Assembly: GCF_003385455.1 (NCBI RefSeq)
Contig: NZ_QNUF01000030.1
Span: 1 to 62,812, forward strand
Direction: 5' to 3'
Length of the DNA stretch: 62,812 bases
Source of the DNA: Chryseobacterium rhizosphaerae
GTDB taxonomy: Bacteria > Bacteroidota > Bacteroidia > Flavobacteriales > Weeksellaceae
How positions within the stretch are numbered: the first letter of the stretch is position 1; every line of letters begins with the position of its first letter. This document shows positions 26,362 to 36,117 of this stretch, piece by piece. The position numbers and the translations under genes are program-made. The notes under the pieces were generated by a model. It was not told the origin of the DNA. It made no database searches and saw only the letters and a list, made by a program, of their open reading frames with translations.

Positions 26362-27234
26362 TTAAATATTTGCCATTTCAGCTTTAATCTTTGCATAAAG
26401 TCCTTCTGAAGCAGGAACCAAAGGAAGTCTAAGGTGGTTTTTAATAATTCCTTTTTCAGCAAGAATTACTTTAATCCCGCAAGGATTCCCTTCAGCAAAG
26501 ATTAAACGTGTGATTTCAACCAGCTTATTATGAATTTCATAAGCTTCTTTTACCTTTCCTTCAAAAGCCAGCTGTACCATTGTGGAAAACTCCTTAGGGT
26601 ATCCCTGTCCAATCACAGAAATTACACCATTTCCACCAGCCAACGTCACAGGAAGTGTATACTCATCATCTCCGGAAACCAATGAAAACCCTTCAGGTTT
26701 TTTTCTTAAAATATCAAAATACTGAAGAATATTGGGTGCTGCTTCCTTGATCATAAAGAGATTAGGAAATTCCTTTGCAATACGAATAGTAGTATCTGCA
26801 TCAATATTCTGCCCTGTTCTTGAAGGAACATTGTAGATGATGATTTTTTTCCCTGTGGAAGCCAATACCTTGTAATGTTGGTAAAGTCCTTCCTGGTTAG
26901 GCTTATTGTAATATGGAGATACAGAAAGCACTGCTTCAAATGCAGAAAGATCTGCTTCTTCAATCTGTTTCTTTACTTCAAGAGTATTGTTACCGCCAAT
27001 TCCTAATACCAAAGGAAGACGTTTATTATTTACATTAATGATATGCTCAATTACCTGTTTCTTTTCTTCATCAGAAAGCGTAGCGGCTTCTGCCGTAGTT
27101 CCCAATACTACCAAATAATTGGTTCCGTTTTCAATATTGTATTCAACAAGTTTGGTTAAACTGTCGAAGTCAACGGATAAATCTTCATTAAAGGGTGTTA
27201 CCAATGCAACACCTACTCCTTTTAAAATGCTCAT
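26362..27234 (-). CDS. dapA: 4-hydroxy-tetrahydrodipicolinate synthase
   Basis: Condenses pyruvate with aspartate-semialdehyde in the lysine/meso-diaminopimelate pathway. A 290-residue (beta/alpha)8 barrel: GTTAEAATLSDEEKK at the phosphate-binding region, the proton-relay tyrosine in IIIYNVPSRTGQN, and the Schiff-base lysine in LFMIKEAAPN, then VSGDDEYTLP. Length and motifs are standard. It is divergent from the 5'-nucleotidase pair and ends at a strong terminator. Confidence 0.95.
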   Translation of the reverse strand: MSILKGVGVALVTPFNEDLSVDFDSLTKLVEYNIENGTNYLVVLGTTAEAATLSDEEKKQVIEHIINVNNKRLPLVLGIGGNNTLEVKKQIEEADLSAFEAVLSVSPYYNKPNQEGLYQHYKVLASTGKKIIIYNVPSRTGQNIDADTTIRIAKEFPNLFMIKEAAPNILQYFDILRKKPEGFSLVSGDDEYTLPVTLAGGNGVISVIGQGYPKEFSTMVQLAFEGKVKEAYEIHNKLVEITRLIFAEGNPCGIKVILAEKGIIKNHLRLPLVPASEGLYAKIKAEMANI

Positions 27235-27315
27235 CTGTTCGAATTATTTTTGTCAAATTTAATAATTTACAATAAGAATTTGTAATAAATAATAATGTTT
27301 TATTATTCATATGGT

Positions 27316-27323
27316 TATATTTG
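27316..27323 (+). promoter_or_regulatory. -7 element of the 5'-nucleotidase/porZ/recO gene run
   Basis: TATATTTG matches TAnnTTTG, 18 bases before the ATG at 27342. No well-spaced TTG was found. Confidence 0.5.
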
Positions 27324-27341
27324 CATATACTAAAAGATATT

Positions 27342-28100
27342 ATGAAAAATAAATTCTTGTTACTAGGAATTGCTCTGGCATCGCTTACCGCCTGCAAAAC
27401 AGCATCCACGCTGCAGCTTGCAAACGTACAGCCCCAGCAGAATATTTCTATTAATAACGAGCTAAAGAATGATGAGGAATTTGTAAAGGTAATTGAACCT
27501 TATAAAGAGAAACTGGACCGGGAAATGAATCAGAAAATTTCTCATACAAGTGTAGACCTTACAAAGCAGGGAGACAACAGTAATCTCGGTAATCTTTTAG
27601 CGGATTATACATTTGAAGGAGGGAATGAGTGGGCAAAAATAAATCTTAAGAAAAATGTAGATGCTGCCTTGATCAATATCGGAGGAATCCGTACAACCAT
27701 TGGAAAGGGTGATATTATGCTGAAAAACATTTTTGAAGTAATGCCTTTTGAAAATGAGGTGATTATTGTTAAAATGAAAGGGACTGATCTTCAGGGTCTT
27801 TTTGATTATTATGCAAAAACTCAAGTCAACAACCCTGTTTCCCATTTGTATATTGAAACAAAAAACGGACAACTTAATCAATCGTTAATTAACGGGCAAA
27901 AAATAGACACTGATAAAGACTATTATATCGCTACCTCAGACTATCTTGCTTTGGGTGGAGATAATATGAAATTCTTTGCCAAAGGAGAATCAATTCCGAC
28001 AGGAATAAAACTTAGAGATTTATTTATTGAATATTTCAAGAAAACTCCGGAAGTAGTGCCTAATACAGATGTTCGTTTAAATTTTATTGGTAAAAAGTAA
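27342..28100 (+). CDS. 5'-nucleotidase C-terminal-domain lipoprotein
   Basis: A 252-residue predicted lipoprotein (LLGIALASLTAC lipobox, Cys18). It contains only the substrate-binding C-terminal domain of UshA-type nucleotidases: NLLADYTFEGGNEWAK, ALINIGGIRTTIGKGDI and IATSDYLALGGDNMKFF. The catalytic metallophosphoesterase half is encoded by the next gene, which overlaps by one base (TAATG). In most bacteria the halves form one protein with the catalytic domain first; here they are split and reversed. The two probably assemble on the cell surface or in the periplasm to hydrolyse nucleotides. Confidence 0.88.
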   Translation: MKNKFLLLGIALASLTACKTASTLQLANVQPQQNISINNELKNDEEFVKVIEPYKEKLDREMNQKISHTSVDLTKQGDNSNLGNLLADYTFEGGNEWAKINLKKNVDAALINIGGIRTTIGKGDIMLKNIFEVMPFENEVIIVKMKGTDLQGLFDYYAKTQVNNPVSHLYIETKNGQLNQSLINGQKIDTDKDYYIATSDYLALGGDNMKFFAKGESIPTGIKLRDLFIEYFKKTPEVVPNTDVRLNFIGKK

Positions 28101-29050
28101 TGGATAGAAAAAGTTTTTTAAAAGCAATAGGTGGTGGAACTTTAGCAATGGCTTTAGCTCCTAATATGATGAAGGCGGAAGGATTAGCTATTCCTGGATT
28201 ACAATCCGCAACTAAACTGACTATTCTTCATACCAATGATCAGCATAGCAGAATAGAGCCTTTTGATGCAAGTTATACCAAAAATCCAAATCAGGGAGGT
28301 TTTGCCAGAAGAGCTAGCTTAATTCAACAGATCAGAAATCAGGAATCTAATGTATTACTTCTTGATTCCGGAGATATTTTTCAGGGAACTCCCTATTTTA
28401 ATTTCTTTGGGGGTGAGCTGGAATTTAAATTAATGTCCATGATGAAGTATGATGCTTCTACCATGGGAAATCACGATTTTGATAATGGTTTAGATGGATT
28501 TTCAAAGGTTCTTCCTACTGCAAAGTTCCCATTTATCTGTTCTAATTATGATTTCAAGAATACAATACTTGACGGGAAAACTTCTCCTTATAAGATCTTT
28601 AATAAAAACGGTATTAAAGTAGGAATTTTTGGAGTAGGCATCCAGCTGGATGGTCTTGTGGGTAAAAAGCAATATGGAGAAACTGTATACTCTAGCCCCA
28701 TTGATGTAGCACAGCATTATTCAAACTTTCTGAAAAAAGACCAAAAATGTGATCTTGTAATCTGTCTTTCCCACATTGGGTATGATTACAAAGACGAACC
28801 TAATAAAATAAGTGATAAAATTTTAGCTGCCAGTACAGAAAATATTGATATTATTTTAGGCGGCCATACCCACACTTTCCTTCCTGAACCTCAAACTTTC
28901 ACCAACAGACAAGGTAAGAAGGTCTTGGTTAACCAGGTTGGATGGGCAGGGCTCCTTTTGGGAAGAATAGATTTTCACTTTGATACAAATAAAAACGTAC
29001 AGCATATCTCCTGGAACAATCAGGTAATAGACAGCAGCATAATAGCATAA
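28100..29050 (+). CDS. 5'-nucleotidase-type metallophosphoesterase
   Basis: A 316-residue exported phosphoesterase: ILHTNDQHSRIEP (metal ligands Asp and His), LLLDSGDIFQGTPYF, STMGNHDFDNG, ICLSHIGY and LGGHTHTFLPE are the calcineurin-like metal-site motifs in order. The N-terminus MDRKSFLKAIGGGTLAMALA resembles a Tat signal with RK in place of RR. It partners with the preceding substrate-binding-domain protein. Confidence 0.92.
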   Translation: MDRKSFLKAIGGGTLAMALAPNMMKAEGLAIPGLQSATKLTILHTNDQHSRIEPFDASYTKNPNQGGFARRASLIQQIRNQESNVLLLDSGDIFQGTPYFNFFGGELEFKLMSMMKYDASTMGNHDFDNGLDGFSKVLPTAKFPFICSNYDFKNTILDGKTSPYKIFNKNGIKVGIFGVGIQLDGLVGKKQYGETVYSSPIDVAQHYSNFLKKDQKCDLVICLSHIGYDYKDEPNKISDKILAASTENIDIILGGHTHTFLPEPQTFTNRQGKKVLVNQVGWAGLLLGRIDFHFDTNKNVQHISWNNQVIDSSIIA

Positions 29051-29051
29051 T

Positions 29052-31307
29052 ATGAAAAAACTCTCTTTAATTTCTCTTGGTATTTTAGCATCCCTGCAGT
29101 TTACAAAAGCGCAGGTCATTTCATCAAAAAAATGGTCAGATCTTTTTTCCTACAATAATGTCCTGGCCATGAAAGAAGACAATGGAAAAATAATAGCCGC
29201 AACAGAAAACGGATTATTCTATTATACTATAGGAAGTGGAGAGATTACAAAACTGTCTAAAGCTAACGGACTCCATAATATCGGAATCACCGCTTTCGAT
29301 TATAATTCACAAACCAAGACAGGTCTTATTGGGTATTCCGATGGATCTATGGATGTGATTACTCCTCAGGAAATTAAATACATCGTTGATATTCCAATTG
29401 CCACAGGTTACAACGGAAATAAAAAAGTTAACCATATTTCTATCACAGGAGATAAGGCGGTTATTTCTGTAGGGTATGGAGTCTCTATATTTGATCTTAA
29501 AAAGAAAGAGTTTGGAGATTCTGCATTTTTCCTTAGCGGAGGGATATATGAAGCCAGTAATGAAGCGACCATATTCGGAAACAAAATTTATTCTGTAACC
29601 AATACAGGATTGAAAAGCCATGAGATCAATACTACATTTCCTGTATTTTCTACATGGACAACAGAAGTTCCGGGAGCATTCAAAAATATAGATGCTGAGT
29701 CTGAATTGGTGTTTTCATCCGCCACCTCTGCATTCATGTATAATAATGGTACTCCCACTCCACTTCCTGCCAGTTTTGCAAATATTCAGGATGTGGTGAT
29801 CACCCAAAATAATATTGTAGTAACCGATAACAGAATCTATACCTTTGGACTCAACGGCATTTCTTTAAATGCTATAAGTCTTGGAGAAGATTGTAATACA
29901 GCTACAATAGCGGGTGGAAAAGTGTTTGGAGGAACTGTATTATCAGGAATAAAAGATGAAGGTAACAATACTTATAAACCTTCTGGTCCGTATTTTAATT
30001 TTGCCTATAAATTAAATCTGTACGATAACAATCAGATGCTTGTCTCCAGTGGGGCAAGAGCAGATATTTATAACTTCCCGGTAGAAAATCCTAAAAAACC
30101 AGGGTTCTATTATTTCAATGGTACCGAATGGATATACCCTTCCTATTTTAATAAGACGAATATAGGACAAGTCAATGTACTTGATGCAGTCATGAGCCCT
30201 ATCAGCAACAATGAAGTATTCTTTACCAATTATACCATGTTTAACAATGGAGTCTATAAAATGAAATACAATGCAAGCAGCAAAGACTTTGAATTGGTAA
30301 AATATTATAATGTAGGGGGAGAGCCTTTTTACCGACGTCCTGTAGGTTTTGCTACAGATGCTCAAAGCAATATTTTTGTATCTATTGGATTTACAGATAA
30401 TGGGCTTCCTTCAATGGGAATTTACGATAAAGCAGCAGATGATTTTATCATAAAAAAATATACTATTGCAAGTTCAGGCGTGCAAAAACCTATTCTATAT
30501 GAAAATATGCTTTGGACACCCCTACCAAGAACAAATAATTTCTGGGTATATGACTATAAAAATGCAACCAATCTTTCTGACGATACCGATTATTTATTAA
30601 AGGAATCTAATGGAATTGCAGGTGAAGGAACTTTATCTGTAGCATTTGATAAATCCGGAGATGCATGGATTGGCAGTGATAATGGGTTAAGAATTCTTCC
30701 TAACGCAGCTTCTGAGATAAAAACGCCAAGTCCTACAGCATCCCCTATTATTATAGAACAAAACGGTCTTCCGGAAGAACTTTTCAGAGACTCACAGATT
30801 CTTCAGATTGAAGTGGATGCAGGGGATTATAAGTGGGTATCTGTAGAAGGTGGTGGTGTATACTATCTTTCTTCTAATGGAGAAAAGACAATAAAACATT
30901 TTACAAAAGAAAACTCCCCCCTTCCTACCAATAGTATAACAGATATCAAGGTAGATAAAAAGACCGGTAAGGTATATTTCGTCACTTATAACGGTATTGT
31001 CACTTATCAGGGAGATGTTGCAGATGTAAATTCAAATTTTGGAGATGTATTAGTTTACCCGAATCCTGTAGTATATTCTAACTTTAAGGGAAAGGTTACC
31101 ATTAAAGGTTTGGCAGAAAAAACGAACATAAGAATTGTAGATGCAGCAGGAAATGTAGTACATTCTGCTGTGGCAAGAGGAGGCTACTATGAGTGGGATC
31201 TTAACAATCAGAGAGGAACAAGAGTAGCTTCAGGTATTTATTTTGTATTAATGACTAATGAAGACGGTTCTGATAAAGCTACAGCCAAAATAGGGGTAGT
31301 CAATTAA
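29052..31307 (+). CDS. porZ: PorZ-like T9SS beta-propeller protein
   Basis: A 751-residue exported protein with a signal peptide (MKKLSLISLGILASLQFTKA). Two-component-regulator-type propeller repeats fill most of it (IIAATENGLFYYTIGSGEI, then GDAWIGSDNGLRILPN, then YKWVSVEGGGVYYLSSNG), and a T9SS type A sorting domain closes it (DVLVYPNPV, then VASGIYFVLM). The N-terminal propeller matches PorZ, a component of the T9SS attachment complex that binds A-LPS in Porphyromonas (established). The gene lies directly before recO, with a TAATG overlap, consistent with an operon. Confidence 0.85.
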   Translation: MKKLSLISLGILASLQFTKAQVISSKKWSDLFSYNNVLAMKEDNGKIIAATENGLFYYTIGSGEITKLSKANGLHNIGITAFDYNSQTKTGLIGYSDGSMDVITPQEIKYIVDIPIATGYNGNKKVNHISITGDKAVISVGYGVSIFDLKKKEFGDSAFFLSGGIYEASNEATIFGNKIYSVTNTGLKSHEINTTFPVFSTWTTEVPGAFKNIDAESELVFSSATSAFMYNNGTPTPLPASFANIQDVVITQNNIVVTDNRIYTFGLNGISLNAISLGEDCNTATIAGGKVFGGTVLSGIKDEGNNTYKPSGPYFNFAYKLNLYDNNQMLVSSGARADIYNFPVENPKKPGFYYFNGTEWIYPSYFNKTNIGQVNVLDAVMSPISNNEVFFTNYTMFNNGVYKMKYNASSKDFELVKYYNVGGEPFYRRPVGFATDAQSNIFVSIGFTDNGLPSMGIYDKAADDFIIKKYTIASSGVQKPILYENMLWTPLPRTNNFWVYDYKNATNLSDDTDYLLKESNGIAGEGTLSVAFDKSGDAWIGSDNGLRILPNAASEIKTPSPTASPIIIEQNGLPEELFRDSQILQIEVDAGDYKWVSVEGGGVYYLSSNGEKTIKHFTKENSPLPTNSITDIKVDKKTGKVYFVTYNGIVTYQGDVADVNSNFGDVLVYPNPVVYSNFKGKVTIKGLAEKTNIRIVDAAGNVVHSAVARGGYYEWDLNNQRGTRVASGIYFVLMTNEDGSDKATAKIGVVN

Positions 31308-31993
31308 TGAATTCACAAAACGGATTTTTACTTTCATTTATAAAGTACGGAGAAAATGATGCTGTACTGCATTGTTTTACAGAAGAGGAGGGTTTTCAGA
31401 CTTATTTTCTTAAAGGGGTTTACTCCAAGAGAAATAAAAAGAAAGCCCTGCTGCAGCCGTTGAGCAAACTCAGCTTTTCCATAAACCCAATAAGAGGTAA
31501 CGGCATAGCATCAGTATCAAAGTTTGAACTGGTAAAAAACAATGATATTTATAATGATATAAAAGTAAATACCATTATTTTTTTTATTTCGGATTTCCTT
31601 AGTCAGATTCTTAAATTTGAAAATAAAAACCTCACTATATTTTTTAGTATTGATGAATTTATTGATCAGCTTATCAACAAAAATTATCAATCACATCTTC
31701 TTTTTTTACTCGCTGTTTTAAAAATTCAGGGAGTTACTCCCTTAATTGGTGAAGGAAGATTTTTAGATCCGGAAACGGGCACTTTTTCAGCCAGTTCCAC
31801 CCACCATATCTTCAGTGAAGAAATCTCATTACTATGGAGAACAGCTCTCACTGCCGAAAACTTTTACACGACTAAAATCCATTCTTCCATGAGGAAAGAT
31901 TTCCTGGATAGTCTTTTAGTCTATTACCATTATCATATCACCGATTTTAAAACACCTCCTTCATTGGAAATTATACAGCAGATATTCGAATAG
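31307..31993 (+). CDS. recO: DNA repair protein RecO
   Basis: Recombination mediator of the RecFOR pathway that helps load RecA on SSB-coated DNA. The N-terminal OB-fold (GFLLSFIKYGENDAVLHCFT, then YFLKGVYSKRNKKKALLQPL) is clear; the helical C-terminal part lacks the zinc-finger cysteines of many RecO proteins, as usual in Flavobacteria. It is 228 residues long. The start overlaps the stop of porZ by one base. Confidence 0.9.
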   Translation: MNSQNGFLLSFIKYGENDAVLHCFTEEEGFQTYFLKGVYSKRNKKKALLQPLSKLSFSINPIRGNGIASVSKFELVKNNDIYNDIKVNTIIFFISDFLSQILKFENKNLTIFFSIDEFIDQLINKNYQSHLLFLLAVLKIQGVTPLIGEGRFLDPETGTFSASSTHHIFSEEISLLWRTALTAENFYTTKIHSSMRKDFLDSLLVYYHYHITDFKTPPSLEIIQQIFE

Positions 31994-32022
31994 AGTAAAG
32001 ATAACCAGAAATTTATTTTTCG

Positions 32023-34677
32023 CTATTTCGCTTCCTCCGGCATTTCAGTTTCAGATTCTGCAATTTCTTTTTTGGTGAATCTTGGCTGCAGAATTTTTGC
32101 GATCAATCCCGTCCAGCCTGTTTGATGAGAAGCACCTACCCCACGGCCATTATCACCATGAAAATATTCATAAAATAAAATATAATCTTTAAAATCCGGA
32201 TCCGTCTGGAATCTTTCGTACTGACCATTCACTGGGCGTTTCCCATTTTCGTCTTTTAAAAATATTTTTGAGAGTCTTTTACTTAAAGAATCCGCTATCT
32301 GATCCAGATTAGAATAATTTCCACTTCCTGTAGGGTATTCTACCATAAAATCCGGGCTGTAGTAGAAGAAAAAACGCTGAAGGCTTTCAATAATAAGAAA
32401 ATTAATAGGAAACCAAATGGGTCCACGCCAATTGCTATTTCCGCCAAAGAGCCCGCTATCACTTTCTGCAGGGGTGTATTTCACACAATAATCCGTTTCA
32501 TTAAGCTGTAAAGTATATGGATTTTGTTCATATTCTTTCGACAAAGCTCTGACTCCGTAATCACTTAAAAATTCCTCCGTATTCAGCATCCTGCTCAACA
32601 GTCTTTTTAAACGGTGTCCCCGAAGCAAAGATAAAAGGTGCTTAGAATCCTGTCCTTTAACTTCCCATCTGGAAACCAGAGAAGCGAGTTCCGGTTTATT
32701 TTCCAGTACCCATTTCATTCTCTTCTTAAAATTGGGAAGATTTTCAATCATTTCGTCATCTATGACCTCAACGGCAAACATTGGTATCAACCCTACAATT
32801 GTCCTTAACCTTAAGTACATATGGGTATTGTCACTGGAGGCAATCGCATCATAAAAAAATTCATCTTCCTCATCCCAAAGGCTGAAATTTTCATCCCCCA
32901 TATTATCCAATGAATGGGCAATAGACAAGAAGTGTTCAAAAAACTTCATAGCCATTTCTTCGTACACCTTGTTATATAATGCCAGTTCGAGTGCTATTCT
33001 CATCATATTCAGGGCAAACATGGCCATCCAGCTTGTCCCGTCAGCCTGTTCGAGCTGCTCACCATTGGGAAGTGCAGAATTCCTGTCGAAAACACCAATA
33101 TTATCAAGCCCTAAAAATCCTCCTTCAAAAATATTATTCCCGTTACTGTCTTTTTTGTTCACCCACCAGGTAAAGTTCATCAGCAGTTTCTGAAATGCAC
33201 TTTCAAGAAATTCAAGGTCCGGTTTACCTCGTATATATTCATCAATTTTAAACACCCTGAAAACAGCCCACGCATGTACCGGAGGGTTAACATCGCTGAA
33301 ATTCCATTCGTAGGCAGGAAGCTGGCCGTTAGGATGCATATACCATTCAAACAGGAAAAGTTTAAGCTGATGTTTGGCAAAATCAGGATCAATTAATGAA
33401 AAGCTGATAGTATGGAAAGCCAGATCCCAGGTTGCATACCATGGATATTCCCATTTATCAGGCATGGAGATAATATGGGCATTGTTTAGATGCTTCCAGT
33501 CATAATTTCTTATTTTATCCCTGGATTTTGGTGGTGATATTTCTGCAGGATCTCCTTTCAGCCATTTTTCAACATTATAATGATAGAACATTTTATTCCA
33601 AAGCATTCCTGCAAATGCCTGTCTCTGCACCATTTTTTCATCTTCTGACTGAATCCCCTTCTGGACTTCAGCATAAAATTCATCTGCTTCTTTCTGTCTC
33701 AGATTAAAAATAGGATCAAAATCATTAAAGGGTTCTTTCAATTCTTTATCCGTCATCCTGAATTCAAAGGTTTTTGACTCTTTACCTTTAAAATCTTCAT
33801 CAATAAAGAACGAGGCTTTTGTGCCTACATTTTGGGAGTTAACCGACTGAGCATTCCCTGTCAGTATAAAATTATTAATCCCGTCTTTGCAGTATTCTGA
33901 TGTATTAGGTGACTGATAAAGTCTTTTGTTATTGGTTTCATTATCACAAAACAAGGTTTTTATAGATTGTTTTGCATAGATATTTTTTATTTCAAGGTCT
34001 TTATGACTTAGTCTGATATGATCTGCTTCATGGGCACTCATCTCCGGTTGATATTCATCATACCCCCAATTCCATGTATTTCTGAACCAGACGGTAGGCA
34101 GTATAACAAGAGAAGATTCTTTTTCAGCCTTGTTGATAATGGTAAGTCTTATTAAAATATCATTTGGACCTTCTTTAGCATATTCAATGAAAATATCAAA
34201 GTATTCATTAGTATCAAAAATTCCTGTATCAATGAGCTCATATTCAGGTTCTGTTTTACCTCTTTCTGCATTGGTTTTCACAAGATCTGCATATGGGAAA
34301 GCATTTTGCGGATATTTGTACAACATCTTCATATAAGAATGGGTAGGGGTAGAATCCAGGTAATAAAAGTATTCCTTCACATCCTCACCATGATTTCCCT
34401 GTCCGTTGGTAAGACCAAAGAACCGTTCTTTCACCATTTCATCCTTTTTATTCCAGAATCCGACAGAAAAGACCAATTGCTGAAGGTCATCACAGATGCC
34501 ACATATCCCTTCTTCACCCCATCTGTATGTTTTAGCTTCTGCAGTATTATGACTGGTATAATTCCAGGCATCCCCGTTCTCACTGTAATCCTCACGTACA
34601 AGTCCCCATTCACGGTTACTTACATAGGGGCCCCATTTTTTCCATAAAATATCTGAAATTCTCTGTTTTTCTGACAT
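32023..34677 (-). CDS. GH63-like (MGH1-type) glucosidase
   Basis: An 884-residue cytoplasmic protein without a signal peptide. An N-terminal beta-sandwich-like part (about 1-320) precedes an (alpha/alpha)6 barrel (about 330-870) with DKWEYPWYATWDLAFHTISF, then EGGFLGLDNIGVFDR, GTSWMAMFALNMM and NWRGPIWFPINFLI. These are features of MGH1-like/GH63 alpha-glycosidases acting on glucosylated or mannosylated small molecules. Catalytic acids are not assigned here. The SDR gene upstream on the same strand (34753-35562) is 75 bases away and may be co-transcribed. Confidence 0.85.
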   Translation of the reverse strand: MSEKQRISDILWKKWGPYVSNREWGLVREDYSENGDAWNYTSHNTAEAKTYRWGEEGICGICDDLQQLVFSVGFWNKKDEMVKERFFGLTNGQGNHGEDVKEYFYYLDSTPTHSYMKMLYKYPQNAFPYADLVKTNAERGKTEPEYELIDTGIFDTNEYFDIFIEYAKEGPNDILIRLTIINKAEKESSLVILPTVWFRNTWNWGYDEYQPEMSAHEADHIRLSHKDLEIKNIYAKQSIKTLFCDNETNNKRLYQSPNTSEYCKDGINNFILTGNAQSVNSQNVGTKASFFIDEDFKGKESKTFEFRMTDKELKEPFNDFDPIFNLRQKEADEFYAEVQKGIQSEDEKMVQRQAFAGMLWNKMFYHYNVEKWLKGDPAEISPPKSRDKIRNYDWKHLNNAHIISMPDKWEYPWYATWDLAFHTISFSLIDPDFAKHQLKLFLFEWYMHPNGQLPAYEWNFSDVNPPVHAWAVFRVFKIDEYIRGKPDLEFLESAFQKLLMNFTWWVNKKDSNGNNIFEGGFLGLDNIGVFDRNSALPNGEQLEQADGTSWMAMFALNMMRIALELALYNKVYEEMAMKFFEHFLSIAHSLDNMGDENFSLWDEEDEFFYDAIASSDNTHMYLRLRTIVGLIPMFAVEVIDDEMIENLPNFKKRMKWVLENKPELASLVSRWEVKGQDSKHLLSLLRGHRLKRLLSRMLNTEEFLSDYGVRALSKEYEQNPYTLQLNETDYCVKYTPAESDSGLFGGNSNWRGPIWFPINFLIIESLQRFFFYYSPDFMVEYPTGSGNYSNLDQIADSLSKRLSKIFLKDENGKRPVNGQYERFQTDPDFKDYILFYEYFHGDNGRGVGASHQTGWTGLIAKILQPRFTKKEIAESETEMPEEAK

Positions 34678-34752
34678 AATGAAATCATTAATAATTCAAC
34701 ATCCTCTACTTTGAAATTTTAAAACCTGCCAAACCCAACTTATAACTCTCAC

Positions 34753-35562
34753 CTATCCTCCGGTTGAAAAGCTCTCAAACGTAGTCATTCCCCCATCAAC
34801 AAAAATGCTGGTTCCGGTTATATAATCAGCAAGGTCACTGGCGAGAAATGCTGCTAAGTTTCCTATATCTTGCGGCTGTCCGATTCTGTTGTAAGGGATA
34901 AGGGTAAGAAGGGCATTAAGTGCTTCAGGAGTTTCCCAGGCCCCTTTATTTATTGGAGTCTGGATCGCTCCCGGACAAATAGAATTGACCCGGATCCTAT
35001 CCGCTCCGTATTCCTGTGCTAAGGTCTGCATCAGCATTCTGACAGCCCCTTTACTCGATGCATAGTTGGCATGTCCTGCCCAGGGAATAATTTCATGAAC
35101 GGAACTGATGTGAATAATTTTACCACAGGCAATAGATCGGGATGGATCAATACCCCGACGGAGAAATTCTTTGACAGCTTCTCTTGCACAGAGGAATTGC
35201 CCCGTCAGGTTGACACCAATCACGGCATTCCATTGATCTATTGTCATCTCTGTAAATTGGGCATCTTTTTGAATTCCTGCATTATTAACCAGTATATCCA
35301 CGGTACCCAATTGAGAGACAACATCCTGAAACATGGCAATGACCTGGTCTTCTTTAGAAACATCGCACTGGTAGGTAATACCTTTCCCTCCTGCATCGGT
35401 AATTTCTTTTAAAACAGCCTGTGCCTCTTCTAAAGATCTTTGTGAAGAGTGATTGACAACAACGGCAGCGCCTGCGGCAGCCAAAGATTTTGCAATTCCT
35501 GAACCTATTCCACTGGAGGCTCCTGTAACGATAGCCACCTGATTACGAAGTGATATTTCCAT
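34753..35562 (-). CDS. SDR-family oxidoreductase (glucose 1-dehydrogenase-like)
   Basis: A 269-residue classical short-chain dehydrogenase. The Rossmann motif is TGASSGIGSGIA, followed by NNAG, the catalytic Ser in IIHISSVHE, YASSKGA (Tyr-x3-Lys) and the PG loop CPGAIQTP. The closest described type is glucose 1-dehydrogenase, which oxidises sugars with NAD(P)+. Proximity to the glucosidase gene suggests a sugar-linked role (inference). Confidence 0.9.
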   Translation of the reverse strand: MEISLRNQVAIVTGASSGIGSGIAKSLAAAGAAVVVNHSSQRSLEEAQAVLKEITDAGGKGITYQCDVSKEDQVIAMFQDVVSQLGTVDILVNNAGIQKDAQFTEMTIDQWNAVIGVNLTGQFLCAREAVKEFLRRGIDPSRSIACGKIIHISSVHEIIPWAGHANYASSKGAVRMLMQTLAQEYGADRIRVNSICPGAIQTPINKGAWETPEALNALLTLIPYNRIGQPQDIGNLAAFLASDLADYITGTSIFVDGGMTTFESFSTGG

Positions 35563-35635
35563 GTTTTGTCATTTGGTGATACTCAAAGTTATGGAAAGAA
35601 ATCAGGAGGATGGGAATTTTGAATTTAAAATTTTC

Positions 35636-36109
35636 TTAAAGTTTCTTGTACATAAGATATTGAGGTCCACTTCTTCCGATTCTCGTTTTCCCTTCATAGG
35701 AATATCCCGCTTTAAGGTAAATATGATAGGCTGACTCATTTTTCTGATTCACAGCAAGAACAATTTCATGGCAATCTTTGAAATGATTTCTGATAAAATC
35801 ATCCACTTTCATCATGGCTGTTTTTCCTATTCCTTTTCCCTGCATTTCAGGATTTACAGATAATGATCTCACCAGAACAGAATTTTTATTATCAGTCAGT
35901 TCCAACTTATCTTGACCAAAATCAAGTACGAAAAAGCCGACAGGATTTCCATCCTCAAAAATGGTAACAGGAAATGCATCATGATCATCCCTTTCTTCTA
36001 TTCTCTGCAAAGCTTCTTCTGCTAATGCTGTAAATTGTGATTGCTTTTCGTCCAGCGTATATGTAATGGCTGAAAGATGTTCCGGAGTATAAAATTCTAA
36101 GCTTACCAT
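35636..36109 (-). CDS. GNAT-family N-acetyltransferase
   Basis: A 157-residue acetyltransferase with the acetyl-CoA motif VNPEMQGKGIGKTAM, VLAVNQKNESAYHIYLKAGY and a final GPQYLMYKKL. The ATG at 36109 is preferred to the TTG at 36115. It begins 8 bases after the stop of the DUF1684 gene, so the two are an operon. The substrate is unknown. Confidence 0.85.
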   Translation of the reverse strand: MVSLEFYTPEHLSAITYTLDEKQSQFTALAEEALQRIEERDDHDAFPVTIFEDGNPVGFFVLDFGQDKLELTDNKNSVLVRSLSVNPEMQGKGIGKTAMMKVDDFIRNHFKDCHEIVLAVNQKNESAYHIYLKAGYSYEGKTRIGRSGPQYLMYKKL

Positions 36110-36117
36110 AGTCAAAT

